A stretch of DNA of 64,000 nt from Pseudomonas sp. (GCF_030690725.1 NZ_JAUYGD010000053.1:1-64000), one strand, 5' to 3'; shown: positions 35,472 through 44,123, counted from the stretch's first letter. Translations and numbers: made by a program. Notes: generated by a model not told the origin, from the letters alone.

Positions 35472-35939
35472 ATGAAGAATGTGTTCTGCTTGTTTATTAT
35501 TATCGGCTTGCAAGGTTGTGTCAAAGATATGCCGCCTATGGCGGATACTTCTAACGCCGCCAAAATAACCTATACCAAAATATCTTTTGCCCCCGGTGAA
35601 AGGCAGTCGTTGTGGATGTTTGATAACCCGCGTTTTGAAAGCGCTGCAGGATCAGGGCGGCTTATCGAACACGGGAATTTTGCAAGGCAGTCAGCATCCG
35701 TATATGTACCCGCAGGCGAGCGTAAGTATTTTAAAGCGAGCTATCTTCTAGCTCGCCCAGCCGCTTATGGTTCTTATGGCTCTATTTCTGAATGCTCTGC
35801 AGGTATAAGTTTTATACCTGTGCGAGATAAAAAATATACGCTTACTCAGCAGCCTTCTACTGGTGGCTGTGCAATTAAACTGGTCGACGAAGAAGGTGAT
35901 GTTCCTGCCTCGCTGGAAGATCTTGGGGTTTTAGAATAA
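35472..35939 (+). CDS. Small lipoprotein of unknown function
   Basis: A 155-residue protein: short signal (MKNVFCLFIIIGLQGC) with lipobox LQGC at Cys16, then a beta-rich mature domain (ISFAPGERQSLWMF, SASVYVPAGERKYFKAS, KKYTLTQQP, GCAIKLVDEEG). Two mature cysteines (SECSAG, GGCAIK) may pair. No family recognised. Low GC. It ends at a terminator 25 nt downstream. Confidence 0.72.
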   Translation: MKNVFCLFIIIGLQGCVKDMPPMADTSNAAKITYTKISFAPGERQSLWMFDNPRFESAAGSGRLIEHGNFARQSASVYVPAGERKYFKASYLLARPAAYGSYGSISECSAGISFIPVRDKKYTLTQQPSTGGCAIKLVDEEGDVPASLEDLGVLE

Positions 35940-35963
35940 GTCCGAGTTTTCCCCGCAGTTAGA

Positions 35964-35997
35964 AGGGCCACTTTTAGATGAATAGTGGCCTTTTTTC
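35964..35997 (+). terminator. Rho-independent terminator after the lipoprotein run
   Basis: AGGCCACT-type stem: GGCCACT (35966..35972) pairs with AGTGGCC (35984..35990), then TTTTTTC. It lies between convergent genes and may serve the plus strand only. Confidence 0.85.
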
Positions 35998-36014
35998 ATT
36001 GTGTCGCTCTATAT

Positions 36015-36695
36015 TTATCGATGTTCAATTTTCAATTGCTTGAACGTCGCACCGCCTGCTTCGGTTTCATAGCCGCTGTTGTCCAGGGTGTAGATGCCGG
36101 CTTTGAAATACAGCTGGTGGCTTTTCCATGCTGTGTTGAGCTTTCCCTGCCAGCGTTTGATCGCTCCACCGGGCTCGATCATGCCGATGCTCAGAGTGCC
36201 GTCTTTGGCCAGGTGCACTTCGTAGCTGAAGTCCTGATTCAGCTTGATCTTGCTGGACAGTACGATTTTTTGTGAGTCGCTATCGGTGGGTTTGCCGCGA
36301 AAGGCAATCACCACATTGCCGTAGCCTGTTTGTGCCACATATTGATAGCCCAGCATCAGGGGTGGCGCAGAGCTCTGTTTGGTGTGTATCTGGGAGAAGG
36401 CGACCAGGCCGGTTGAAGGCACCTGGGTGATCCTGGCTGTGGCGCTAAGAATGTTGGTGGCGGCGGAGTAGGTCCAGTTGCGCAATGTGCCATTGGCGAA
36501 GGTTTCGCGCATTTCGCTACGCGGGAACTCGGAGTTGGGCGTGGTCGTGCCGTTGACCGGCGCCCAGAAGCTGATGGTGCCGTCTTTCGACTGGAAGTAG
36601 TGATCCTGATAACCACCAGCCAGGGCGGGTGTTTCAATGGTGGTCGCAGGGACGCCGACAGGGATGGTCAGGTTCCAGGTGGTGAGGTCGATCAT
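36015..36695 (-). CDS. Alginate lyase, polysaccharide lyase family 7
   Basis: A 226-residue beta-jelly-roll lyase that cuts alginate by beta-elimination. The three PL7 active-site motifs are present: PRSEMRE (58-64), SQIH (101-104) and YFKAGIY (about 200). No signal peptide is visible, so it should act in the cytoplasm, like PA1167 of P. aeruginosa, on oligomers taken up from outside or leaking back. The ATG at 36695 has GGAG 8 nt upstream and begins MIDLTTWNLTIP, the normal PL7 opening; a longer frame adds an unlikely Cys-rich leader. It lies 6.6 kb from the alginate cluster and is the second lyase of the window besides AlgL. Confidence 0.9.
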   Translation of the reverse strand: MIDLTTWNLTIPVGVPATTIETPALAGGYQDHYFQSKDGTISFWAPVNGTTTPNSEFPRSEMRETFANGTLRNWTYSAATNILSATARITQVPSTGLVAFSQIHTKQSSAPPLMLGYQYVAQTGYGNVVIAFRGKPTDSDSQKIVLSSKIKLNQDFSYEVHLAKDGTLSIGMIEPGGAIKRWQGKLNTAWKSHQLYFKAGIYTLDNSGYETEAGGATFKQLKIEHR

Positions 36696-37421
36696 GGTGG
36701 CTACTCCGATGGCAGAACGGCAGTCGGGGCACCTGGCATTTCCAATTACATACAGCTCCATTAGCGACGTTTGTCGCGATACCTGTCGGGTGCTTGGGCC
36801 GAGAGTATCGAGGGACTGATCGGTCGGTAATTACCGCTCGTCATTGTTTTGTCGCCGTATTTTTGGCGGATTTATGAGCGTCTCATTTCGAAATCTATCT
36901 ATCAGCTGTTGCGTAACGGTTTTCCCGTTTCACGCTGTGATGGGCTGCGCGCTGCACTGGGTTTTTATCGGTGAGGGCATCTTGCAAGGATGTGCGCGAG
37001 GTCTCGAACTGATCGCCGTTACAGTCTTTTGTCAGCCAAGCGTTTCCATACCAAACCTGAGAGGCAGTGGCATGGCTGTCGGGTTTCCTTGCTTTTTTCC
37101 TCAGCCGAGGCTGTCCGCAGCGCAATACGCAATTGCTACATAGTCAAATAGATCTGCCGATTTCTTCTTTTGTAATTCGCTGCGGTGTATTTGCTAAACG
37201 TGGCGTCAGGTTTTCCTTACAATCATTTCAATCTAGCGTTTAGTTCAAATTGTTTTATTTCTAATGGCTTTATTTCTTGCCGATTAACGCATGCTGTCTA
37301 CTATCCGAGTACCTGTGCTGTATCTGTAGATATAAGTGTTGCGCGATTTTAATATGCGTGCATGCTTTGTTTTTGCTCAGGTATTAATAGTGTTGGTTTA
37401 TTAACAGGGAAGGGTTACATG
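36696..37421. other. Gene-free spacer between PL7 lyase and lasA
   Basis: About 725 nt with no convincing gene: the open frames on both strands are Cys-, Phe- and Ser-rich and lack ribosome-binding sites. AT-rich from about 37180 to 37300. It must hold the promoters of the divergent lyase and lasA genes. I saw no clear lux/las-type box. Confidence 0.5.
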
Positions 37422-38651
37422 ATGAATGGACGCACTCGTATGGCTTTTAATCTTGTGGTTTTTTCTTGCTTGGGCGCGGGCTGGATAAATGCAGATGCTA
37501 CAGCCAGTGAAATACACCAGCCGGCCTTTAATTACTCTGCGCAAGAGATACAGCGGCTGATGCCAGCAAGCGGTGACGTGCGTTTTAGCAACGCGCTGTT
37601 TCTGTATGGGCGCGATGCCGAGGCGTTTGACCTTGCCGGTTATCTTGCGGTGCATGCGCCTCTGCTACGTGACAAGCAGGAGCTGATAGCCCATTGGAGC
37701 GGTTACTACAGCATCAACCCTAAGGTTGTGCTGGCGCTTATGGAGATTAAAAGCGGGCTGATGTCTGCGCCCAGCCAGGAGAAGTTGCAGGCGCCTTTTG
37801 CGCAGTTGTCGACGGCGACTGGTTTTGCCGGGCAGTTGCGCGATGTCTTGCAGCAGTTATCGCAACGGTTCTACGGCTTTGAGGCCTACCAACGGCGACA
37901 CGCTAAAGATATAGGGGGTTTGAATGGTGCCAGCGCCGCGCTGTTAGGTTTGCTGCAGGACGCCAATAGTGAACCTGTGCTACTGACGCGGACACCGCCG
38001 CTGCAGGCCTTTACGCAACAATTTGCCCAGCTGTTTAGTACGCCTCCTGAACAGTTGCGCAACGTTGAATCGAGTCGAGAAATCGCGCTAGTAGCTAATG
38101 CGCTGCCGCCGACCAACATGCTGCAATTACCCTGGTATCAGGGCTATTCCTGGAAATCAAACGGCGCACATTCCCACACCGGGTCGGGTTCGCCGTACTC
38201 ATCCATCGACGTGTCCTATGACTGGCCGGGTTGGGGCGCGTCGACTTACAGCGTGGCGGCTGCGCATGGTGGCCGCGTCAGCGTCTTATCCCGTTGCCAG
38301 GTGAGGGTAACCAATGCCAATGGTTGGGCGACCAATTATTACCATATGGATAATATTCGGGTGAGTAATGGGGAAACCATCACGGCTAATACAAAACTAG
38401 GGAACTACGCCGGTAACCGTAATGCCGCACTTTGCGAAGGCGGCAGTTCAACGGGGCCGCACTTGCATTTTTCACTTTTATACAACGGTCGTTATGTTTC
38501 ATTGCAGGGCGTTAATTTAGGTGCAATGCGTATTTCAGTGGGCGCCTACAATTACGATGATCAATGCAATCGTTTCAACTTCTACAACTTAAACACGCAG
38601 CGCTACCAGTGTGCGTGGAGTGCGCTGTATAACGCGGGGCCGTTGAATTAG
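37422..38651 (+). CDS. lasA: LasA-type zinc endopeptidase (M23A, staphylolysin-like)
   Basis: A secreted zinc peptidase that cuts glycyl-glycyl bonds, lysing staphylococci and nicking elastin in P. aeruginosa. The 409-residue preproprotein has a signal peptide (about 1-29), a propeptide of about 200 residues, and a mature domain beginning near ALPPTNMLQLPWYQGYSW. Zinc ligands are visible: His in NGAHSHTGSG, Asp in SSIDVSYDW, and His in STGPHLHFS; NYYHMDN holds the further conserved His. Four cysteines fit the two disulfides of the family. ATG 37419 or 37422; AGGG spacing slightly favours 37422. It stands alone before a bidirectional terminator. Regulation by quorum sensing is likely from relatives but not shown here. 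Confidence 0.9.
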   Translation: MNGRTRMAFNLVVFSCLGAGWINADATASEIHQPAFNYSAQEIQRLMPASGDVRFSNALFLYGRDAEAFDLAGYLAVHAPLLRDKQELIAHWSGYYSINPKVVLALMEIKSGLMSAPSQEKLQAPFAQLSTATGFAGQLRDVLQQLSQRFYGFEAYQRRHAKDIGGLNGASAALLGLLQDANSEPVLLTRTPPLQAFTQQFAQLFSTPPEQLRNVESSREIALVANALPPTNMLQLPWYQGYSWKSNGAHSHTGSGSPYSSIDVSYDWPGWGASTYSVAAAHGGRVSVLSRCQVRVTNANGWATNYYHMDNIRVSNGETITANTKLGNYAGNRNAALCEGGSSTGPHLHFSLLYNGRYVSLQGVNLGAMRISVGAYNYDDQCNRFNFYNLNTQRYQCAWSALYNAGPLN

Positions 38652-38708
38652 CCGTATTGGGCGGTATGCTTTTAGGCGGCAGCCAAGAATTAAGGGTGAT
38701 GTGATTGG

Positions 38709-38745
38709 AAAGCCCCCGCCAACTTATGCTGGCGGGGGCTTTTTA
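38709..38745. terminator. Terminator between convergent lasA and the binding-protein gene
   Basis: AGCCCCCGCCA pairs with TGGCGGGGGCT (38711..38740) around an 8-nt loop, with TTTT on the plus side. Its stem shares GCCCCCGCC with the typA terminator. Confidence 0.9.
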
Positions 38746-38773
38746 TGGGTTGTGAATTTATACCTACGACGAC

Positions 38774-39850
38774 TTAGATCCCGCTTTTGACCTTGCTCCA
38801 GATGCGCGTGCGTACGCGATCGATCTTCAGCGGCATGGCTTCCAGGGCGTAGAGGTTGGCCATCGCGTCCTGCGGTGGGTAGACCGTGGCATCGGCTTTC
38901 AGCTTGGGGTCGACCAGGCTGTCGGCGGCGCTGTTGCCGTTGGCGTATTGCACGTGGTTGGTGATCTGCGCGATCACCTCGGGCTGCAGCAGGTAGTTCA
39001 TAAAGGCGTAGGCGGCCTGCTCGTTGTTGCTGTCGGCGGGCATGGTGACCATGTCGAACCAGATCGGCGTGCCTTCTTTGGGGATCACGTAGTTGATGCT
39101 GATGCCATTGTTCGCCTCAGTGGCGCGGTTGCCGGCCTGCATGATGTCGCCGGAGAAGCCCACGGCCATGCAGATATCGCCATTGGCCAGGTCGCCGACG
39201 TATTTGGACGAGTGGAAATAGCGCACGTTCTTGCGCATCTCCAGCAACAAGGCTTCGGCTTTTTGGTAGTCCTCAAGGTTCTGGCTGTGGTGCGGCAGCC
39301 CCAGGTAATGCAGGGCAATCGGCAGCAGCTCCGGGCCGTTGTCGAGAATCGCCACGCCGCACTGGCTGAGCTTGGCCAGGTATTCGGGCTTGAAGATCAG
39401 GTCCCAGGAATCGAGCGGCACATCTTCGCCGAGCACTTCGCGCACCTTGGCCACGTTGTAGCCGATGCCGGTGCTGCCCCACAGGTAGGGGAAGCCGTAC
39501 TGGTTGCCAGGGTCGTTGGTTTCCAGGGCTTTCATCAGGATCGGGTTGAGGTTGTTCCAGCCGGGTAGGCGGCTCTTATCGAGTTTCTTCAGTGCGCCGC
39601 CCTGGATTTGCCGGGCCATGTAGTGATTGGACGGGAATACCACGTCATAGCCCGAGCGACCGGCCATCAGCTTGGCGTCGAGGGTTTCGTTGCTGTCGTA
39701 GACGTCGTAGTGGCTGCTGATGCCGCTGCTTTGCTCGAACTGCTTGAGGGTGTCCGGGGCGATGTAGTCGGTCCAGTTGTAGATGCGCACGGTTTCTGCG
39801 GCCTGGCTGACGCTGCTGAGCAGCAGCAGAGGAAGCAATTTCTTCAGCAT
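38774..39850 (-). CDS. Polyamine-type ABC transporter substrate-binding protein (PotF/SpuD-like)
   Basis: A 358-residue periplasmic protein: signal peptide (about 1-17, cut after SQA), then the PotF/PotD fold opening ETVRIYNWTDYIAPDTLKQF, DVVFPSNHYMARQ, YGFPYLWGSTGIGYN and GFSGDIMQAGNRA. The family binds putrescine, spermidine or related amines through acidic and aromatic residues; the aromatic and Asp residues of IYNWTDYI are kept. No permease or ATPase gene is near. It begins the minus-strand group with a cupin and an FAD amine oxidoreductase, which supports amine uptake and breakdown. The exact ligand cannot be read from sequence. Confidence 0.88.
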   Translation of the reverse strand: MLKKLLPLLLLSSVSQAAETVRIYNWTDYIAPDTLKQFEQSSGISSHYDVYDSNETLDAKLMAGRSGYDVVFPSNHYMARQIQGGALKKLDKSRLPGWNNLNPILMKALETNDPGNQYGFPYLWGSTGIGYNVAKVREVLGEDVPLDSWDLIFKPEYLAKLSQCGVAILDNGPELLPIALHYLGLPHHSQNLEDYQKAEALLLEMRKNVRYFHSSKYVGDLANGDICMAVGFSGDIMQAGNRATEANNGISINYVIPKEGTPIWFDMVTMPADSNNEQAAYAFMNYLLQPEVIAQITNHVQYANGNSAADSLVDPKLKADATVYPPQDAMANLYALEAMPLKIDRVRTRIWSKVKSGI

Positions 39851-39928
39851 GGGAGTACCTCATCGTTTTTATCGGTGTTGTCGAAGTGGCAGTAGCAGGT
39901 GAATGACGTTGGCCTGCGCTGGGCCGGG

Positions 39929-40270
39929 TTATTTGAGCAGGACGAAACTCTTGCGCACGGTTTCCGTGATGTCCCACACGCCGAAGGTGTTGGCCGGCAT
40001 TAGCAGGGCATCGCCGGCCTGGATCTGCATGGGCTCGCCGCCATCCGGGGTGAAGGTGCAGCGGCCGGCGATAAAGTGGCAGAACTCCTGCTGGGCGATC
40101 TGCCGGCGCCAACGTCCGGGTGTGCATTCCCAGATGCCGGCGGCGACGCCGTCGGCATGCTCGATGCCCTGGCTGCTGGTGATGGCCACCGGCTCGCTAA
40201 GTGGTACGGCGACCGGGCTGACGTCCGTCAGGGGCATTTGGGCGGTGTTCTTGAAGTGTTCGATGCTCAT
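39929..40270 (-). CDS. Cupin-domain protein (DUF861 type)
   Basis: A 113-residue single-domain cupin. The conserved barrel motifs are GIWECTPGRWRRQI, EFCHFIAGRCTFTPDGGEPM and IQAGDALLMPANTFGVWDI. DUF861 members include ureidoglycine aminohydrolase-like and EutQ-like proteins; in Pseudomonas, members often sit beside FAD amine oxidoreductases and polyamine genes. The first metal-binding motif retains one His (CHF) and Glu. It follows the oxidoreductase gene by 11 nt, so it belongs to the same transcript. Probable role: sensing or handling an amine or ammonia-linked intermediate (inferred). Confidence 0.8.
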   Translation of the reverse strand: MSIEHFKNTAQMPLTDVSPVAVPLSEPVAITSSQGIEHADGVAAGIWECTPGRWRRQIAQQEFCHFIAGRCTFTPDGGEPMQIQAGDALLMPANTFGVWDITETVRKSFVLLK

Positions 40271-40281
40271 GAAACTCTCCG

Positions 40282-41688
40282 TTAACGCATGAATTTTTCC
40301 ATGGTGCCGGCCAGGCTGCTGGCCAGCTTGCGCCGCCAGGGCGCGCTGTCTGGGTTGGCCAGCACACGGTCTTCGTACACGAAGCTCTGGATGATCGCGT
40401 TGTAGCCGAGCCAGCGCAGGGGTTCCGGCTCCCAGCGCGGCAGGCGGTTGAGCGGTTGGTCGCCGAGCACCCAGGGCTGGCGGGTCAGCTCGCTCTGCTG
40501 GTCGAGAATCAGATCCGCCAGGGTGCGCCCGCCGAGGTTGCTGGCGCCCACGCCTTCGCCGCCGTAACCACCGGACAGGGCGATGCCGCTCTGCCGGTCC
40601 ACCAGCATGTGTGGGCGAAAGCGCCGCGCCATACCCAGGTTGCCGCCCCAGGCGTGGGTGATGCGCACCTGCTTGAGTTGCGGGAACAGTTCGCCGAACA
40701 GGTAACGGCGCAGGTCGCGCTCGTCCTCACTGAGGTTGAAGTCATGGCGCAGTTGGCCGCCAAAGCGATAGCCGCCACGGGCGCCAAACACCAGCCGGTC
40801 GTCGGCGCTGCGCTGGCCATAGGTAACCTGGCGGCTGTTCTCGCTAAAGGCCTGACCGCGCTCCAGGCCAATGTCGGCCCAGACTTCCTTTGGTAGTGGC
40901 TCGGTGGCTACCAGCAGGCTCTGTACCGGCAATTGGTGTTTGCCCAGGGGCGGCAGGCTGGCGGCGTAACCTTCCACAGCCGGGACGATCCAGTCAGCGC
41001 GCACGCTGCCGCTGGCGGTGCGCACCAGACCGGTTTGCCAGTCGATCACCCGGCTTTGCTCATACAGCTCGACGCCCATAGCGGCCACGCAGCGCGCCAG
41101 GCCGCGCACCAGTTTGGCCGGCTGGATGGTCGCGCAGTGCGGGGTGTAGATGGCGCCGAAGGCGTTGGCCAGCTGCAACTGCTTGCCGAGGTCAAAGGGC
41201 GTCAACCAGCGGTAGTCGTGTTCATCCAGGCCCAGGTCGCGCAGCTCGGCCAGGTGCTGGCGCAGGCTGGTCAGCTGCTCGGGGTAGCGCGCAGCGCAAT
41301 ACAGCACCCCGGCTTTGCGGTAATCGCAGGCGATCTGTTCACGCTGCAGCACGCTGGCGACTTCATCGGGAATGCCGTGCAGCAGGGCATAGGCACTCTG
41401 GCGCGCGGCGCTGGGATGGTCGGCTAGCAGGTTGTCTTGGCCGAGCAGGTTGCCCATCAGCCAGCCGCCGTTGCGCCCGGAGGCGCCGAAACCGGCAATC
41501 TCGCCTTCGAGGATGACGATGCGCAGCTGTGGTGCTTTGCGTTTGAGGTAATAGGCGGTCCACAGGCCGGTATAGCCCGCGCCGATAATGGCTACATCGG
41601 CGTGCAGGTCTTCGGTCAGCGCGGGGCGGGCGGTCAGCGGTTCGTCCAGCTGATCCATCCACAGGCTGAGGGAGCGCCATGGGCTCAT
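40282..41688 (-). CDS. FAD-dependent amine oxidoreductase (PuuB/DAO family)
   Basis: A 468-residue flavoenzyme. It has the Rossmann ADP-binding motif VAIIGAGYTGLWTAYYL (about 31-47), EGEIAGFGASGRNGGW (FAD contact), and a C-terminal DAO segment GGYGGEGVGASNLGGRTLADLI. Close families are gamma-glutamylputrescine oxidase (PuuB/PauB) and related glycine/sarcosine oxidases, which oxidise an amine to an aldehyde or imine with release of ammonia and H2O2. Its neighbours (cupin, PotF-like protein, AraC regulator) support amine catabolism. Substrate is inferred from context. The ATG at 41688 starts 48 nt beyond the regulator's stop. Confidence 0.87.
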   Translation of the reverse strand: MSPWRSLSLWMDQLDEPLTARPALTEDLHADVAIIGAGYTGLWTAYYLKRKAPQLRIVILEGEIAGFGASGRNGGWLMGNLLGQDNLLADHPSAARQSAYALLHGIPDEVASVLQREQIACDYRKAGVLYCAARYPEQLTSLRQHLAELRDLGLDEHDYRWLTPFDLGKQLQLANAFGAIYTPHCATIQPAKLVRGLARCVAAMGVELYEQSRVIDWQTGLVRTASGSVRADWIVPAVEGYAASLPPLGKHQLPVQSLLVATEPLPKEVWADIGLERGQAFSENSRQVTYGQRSADDRLVFGARGGYRFGGQLRHDFNLSEDERDLRRYLFGELFPQLKQVRITHAWGGNLGMARRFRPHMLVDRQSGIALSGGYGGEGVGASNLGGRTLADLILDQQSELTRQPWVLGDQPLNRLPRWEPEPLRWLGYNAIIQSFVYEDRVLANPDSAPWRRKLASSLAGTMEKFMR

Positions 41689-41736
41689 CGTCGATCTCCG
41701 GCAGTTAATAACTCTGCGCAGAGACTAGGAGGTCGA

Positions 41737-42558
41737 TCAGGGCTTGTCTTGTGTGCGTGCCCGCAAGGAAATTTGTTTGAGGTAGGCCTTGGGCGACATG
41801 CCGGTGTGCCGGCGGAAGCAGCTGTAGAAGGCCGAGAGCGAATTGAACCCAGCGGCGAAGGCCAGCTCATCGATGCGCTGCAGGTCGTTGCCGGCCTCCA
41901 GGCTGGCGAGCAGGTGCTGCAAGCGCTTGTGGTTGATATAGCGGTAGAAGCTCTGGCCGAGCACCTGGTTGAGCAGGTGGGAGATCTGGTTGCGGCTGTA
42001 GCCGGTGGCTGCGGCGACCTGCGGCAAACTGAGCTGCGGGTCGAGGTAGGCCTGGGCGCGCTGCATATAGTCTTCCAGGTCCTGCGCGAGCAGGCCCAGC
42101 TGGCGGGCGCTAAGACCGAGGCGGCTAAGGACTGGGCGGGAATCACTGGCTGCGGATAGCTCGCGCTCTTCGCGCATCAGCGTGGCGTATTCATGGATGC
42201 GCCAGATCAGCCCGTCGCGCACGGTAATCGCCTCGCCGGTGCGAAACGCCAGCAGGCCGCCGCTGCCGTGCAGGCTGATGCGGTACTGGATAAACGCGGT
42301 ATGGCCGTCGATGCGGATGCGGTCGGTGTGCTCCAGGGCTTCACCGGGCTGGCGCGGCAGGTTGTGGCGCACGTACTCGCGCAGCTCGGCAAAGCCCATG
42401 CAGCGCTGCTGGAAGAAGTCGTGGTACTGGATATCCGGGTGATACAGCGCCATTACCGCGTCGAGGTCGCGGTCTTTCCAGCTGTAGTGATAACGCATCA
42501 CCGTGGCGCGGGTGCGCTCGGTCTGCTGGGCGTCATCGGGGAAGTCGGGATTATCCAT
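41737..42558 (-). CDS. AraC-family regulator with an N-terminal SnoaL/NTF2-like domain
   Basis: A 273-residue regulator. Residues about 12-130 form a SnoaL/NTF2-like alpha+beta cone (YHYSWKDRDLDAVMALYHPD, FAELREYVRHNLPRQ, RIRIDGHTAFIQYRI, WRIHEYATLM), a fold that usually binds a small hydrophobic ligand. Residues about 165-262 form the AraC double helix-turn-helix (QVAAATGYSRNQISHLLNQ and ELAFAAGFNSLSAFYSCFRRHTGMSPKAYL). The ATG at 42558 has GAG upstream; a longer frame adds 12 residues. It runs ahead of the oxidoreductase on the same strand and probably controls that group; it also lies 68 nt after algG and could instead be read with the alginate cluster. The domain combination is uncommon. 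Confidence 0.85.
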   Translation of the reverse strand: MDNPDFPDDAQQTERTRATVMRYHYSWKDRDLDAVMALYHPDIQYHDFFQQRCMGFAELREYVRHNLPRQPGEALEHTDRIRIDGHTAFIQYRISLHGSGGLLAFRTGEAITVRDGLIWRIHEYATLMREERELSAASDSRPVLSRLGLSARQLGLLAQDLEDYMQRAQAYLDPQLSLPQVAAATGYSRNQISHLLNQVLGQSFYRYINHKRLQHLLASLEAGNDLQRIDELAFAAGFNSLSAFYSCFRRHTGMSPKAYLKQISLRARTQDKP

Positions 42559-42626
42559 GCCGCTCAGCTTGCCCGAGGGCCGGGCGCAGCTCAATCCTGC
42601 TGTCGCTGTGCCTTTGCCTCAGGAAC

Positions 42627-44108
42627 TCAGTTGTTGCAGATGGGGGCGCCTGAGGTGTCGGCTGCCCCGGCCAGGCTCTGGGAAATCTGCAGGTGGCAGT
42701 TACGCCGCACCGTGCTGTCGAGCACCTGGCTTTGCAGGGGTAGCAGATCGCCGGTCAGCAGGTTTTGCAGCAGCGGGTTGGCGCGGTAGTGATTGTTCCC
42801 GAGCACCGTATTCTGCATTCCTTCTACGCGGATCATGGCTTTGCCGATGCCTTCCAGGGTATTGCCGGTGATCACCAGCTGCCCGGCAGTCAGCTTGGCG
42901 TTACGCAGGCTGATGGCGTATTCCGGCGTCGACAGAATGCGGTTACCGAGGATGAATGCGCCGTTCAGCTCTCCGGCATCAATGGCACTCAGTCGGCTAT
43001 TGGCAATCAGGTTGTCCTCGATCAGCAAGGCTGCGCTGCCGTTGAGTCGACGCAGCATCAGGCCATAGCCATTCGAGGCGCCCAGGCGGTTGCCCTTGAT
43101 CAATAGGGCGCCGGCCTGATCACTGACTTCGATGGCGCTTTTGCCGGTGTGCAAGATCAGGTTGTTCTGGATACGTCCGCTACTGCTGCCACTGATGCGG
43201 ATGCCGCTGTTGTGCTGCACACCGTCGATACGGTTGTCGGCGATCAAGAAGCGGCTGTTGCCAAGGTCAATGGCGTATTGCTGCTGCTTGTTGAACTGGT
43301 TATCGCGGATCAGTGCGTCGCTGTGGCGCAGCTCAAGTGGGGTCGACATGCCGTCGAAGTGGCTGTTGCTTATTTCGATGCGGGCTGCCGGGCTGCTTGG
43401 CGATTGCTGAGTGCTCAGGCCACTGCTGATGCCGCGGGAAAAGTTGGCGTTGTAGCCGATTTTTACCAGCTGCGAATGATCAACCTGCAGGCGGCTGCCG
43501 GCCCAGTTCATGATAAAGGGGCGGGTGGGGCGGTCGGTGGCCAGGGCGCGCCCGTCGCTCCAGCTTTCCAGGCGCGATCCTTGTGCACGCAGCAGGCCCT
43601 GGTTGATCAGTGCGGTGCCGGAGGGGCCGAAGAGGTACAGCACCTGGTTGTCGATCAGCAGGGCGGCATCTTCGGCAATCATCAACGGGTAGCTGAGCAG
43701 GTAACCGTCTTCATGGCGACGCAGGACCTGCGGGTTGTTCAGCTGGGCCTGCAGTTGCGCCAAGGTCACGGCGCCGCCACGGATTACCACTGCGCGAGGA
43801 TGTTGCGCCTGGTAACCGGCAATCGCCCGGAACAGGCCGTTATGCACAAAGGGTTCGAAAGGCCAGCTGCCGGCCTGGGCAGAGTACATCGGCTCCAGGC
43901 TGGCGCTGCCGCGCGCGGTTGGCGCGCGCAGGTCGAAGGCCGGCGGCTGGCTTGCATTCAGGGTGCGTTGGCGAACCTCTTGCTGTTGCTGTTGCTGCCA
44001 TTGCGGATCCAGCGTGTGCAGTGCGGCCGGGGCGGACTGGGCTGCGAGGCTGCAGCCGAAGCTGGTCGCCAACAGCAGGAAGCGGCAGAAGGACAGTGCC
44101 TGTGACAT
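42627..44108 (-). CDS. algG: AlgG-like right-handed beta-helix protein, catalytic motif lost
   Basis: A 493-residue periplasmic protein with a signal peptide (about 1-26) and parallel beta-helix repeats. It aligns to AlgG, the mannuronan C5-epimerase: RPFIMNWAGSRLQVDHSQLVKIGYN and YAIDLGNSRFLIADN match AlgG's RPFL..WGG and YGIDPHDRS..LIIA.N. In AlgG the DPHD motif carries the catalytic His; here it reads DLGN (Asp281, Gly283, Asn284), and the downstream VSREV Arg is also absent (ISGSS). Epimerase activity is therefore doubtful. AlgG also shields the polymer from AlgL in the periplasm, a role this protein could keep. ATG 44108 follows AGGA at 8 nt; ATG 44117 is less well placed. Last gene of the cluster. 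Confidence 0.78.
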   Translation of the reverse strand: MSQALSFCRFLLLATSFGCSLAAQSAPAALHTLDPQWQQQQQQEVRQRTLNASQPPAFDLRAPTARGSASLEPMYSAQAGSWPFEPFVHNGLFRAIAGYQAQHPRAVVIRGGAVTLAQLQAQLNNPQVLRRHEDGYLLSYPLMIAEDAALLIDNQVLYLFGPSGTALINQGLLRAQGSRLESWSDGRALATDRPTRPFIMNWAGSRLQVDHSQLVKIGYNANFSRGISSGLSTQQSPSSPAARIEISNSHFDGMSTPLELRHSDALIRDNQFNKQQQYAIDLGNSRFLIADNRIDGVQHNSGIRISGSSSGRIQNNLILHTGKSAIEVSDQAGALLIKGNRLGASNGYGLMLRRLNGSAALLIEDNLIANSRLSAIDAGELNGAFILGNRILSTPEYAISLRNAKLTAGQLVITGNTLEGIGKAMIRVEGMQNTVLGNNHYRANPLLQNLLTGDLLPLQSQVLDSTVRRNCHLQISQSLAGAADTSGAPICNN

Positions 44109-44123
44109 GGGTTCCATCCTGGG

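Noticed and set aside
36844..37143. A 99-codon open frame upstream of lasA
   Set aside because: Cys/Phe-rich, no start signal, no recognisable fold.
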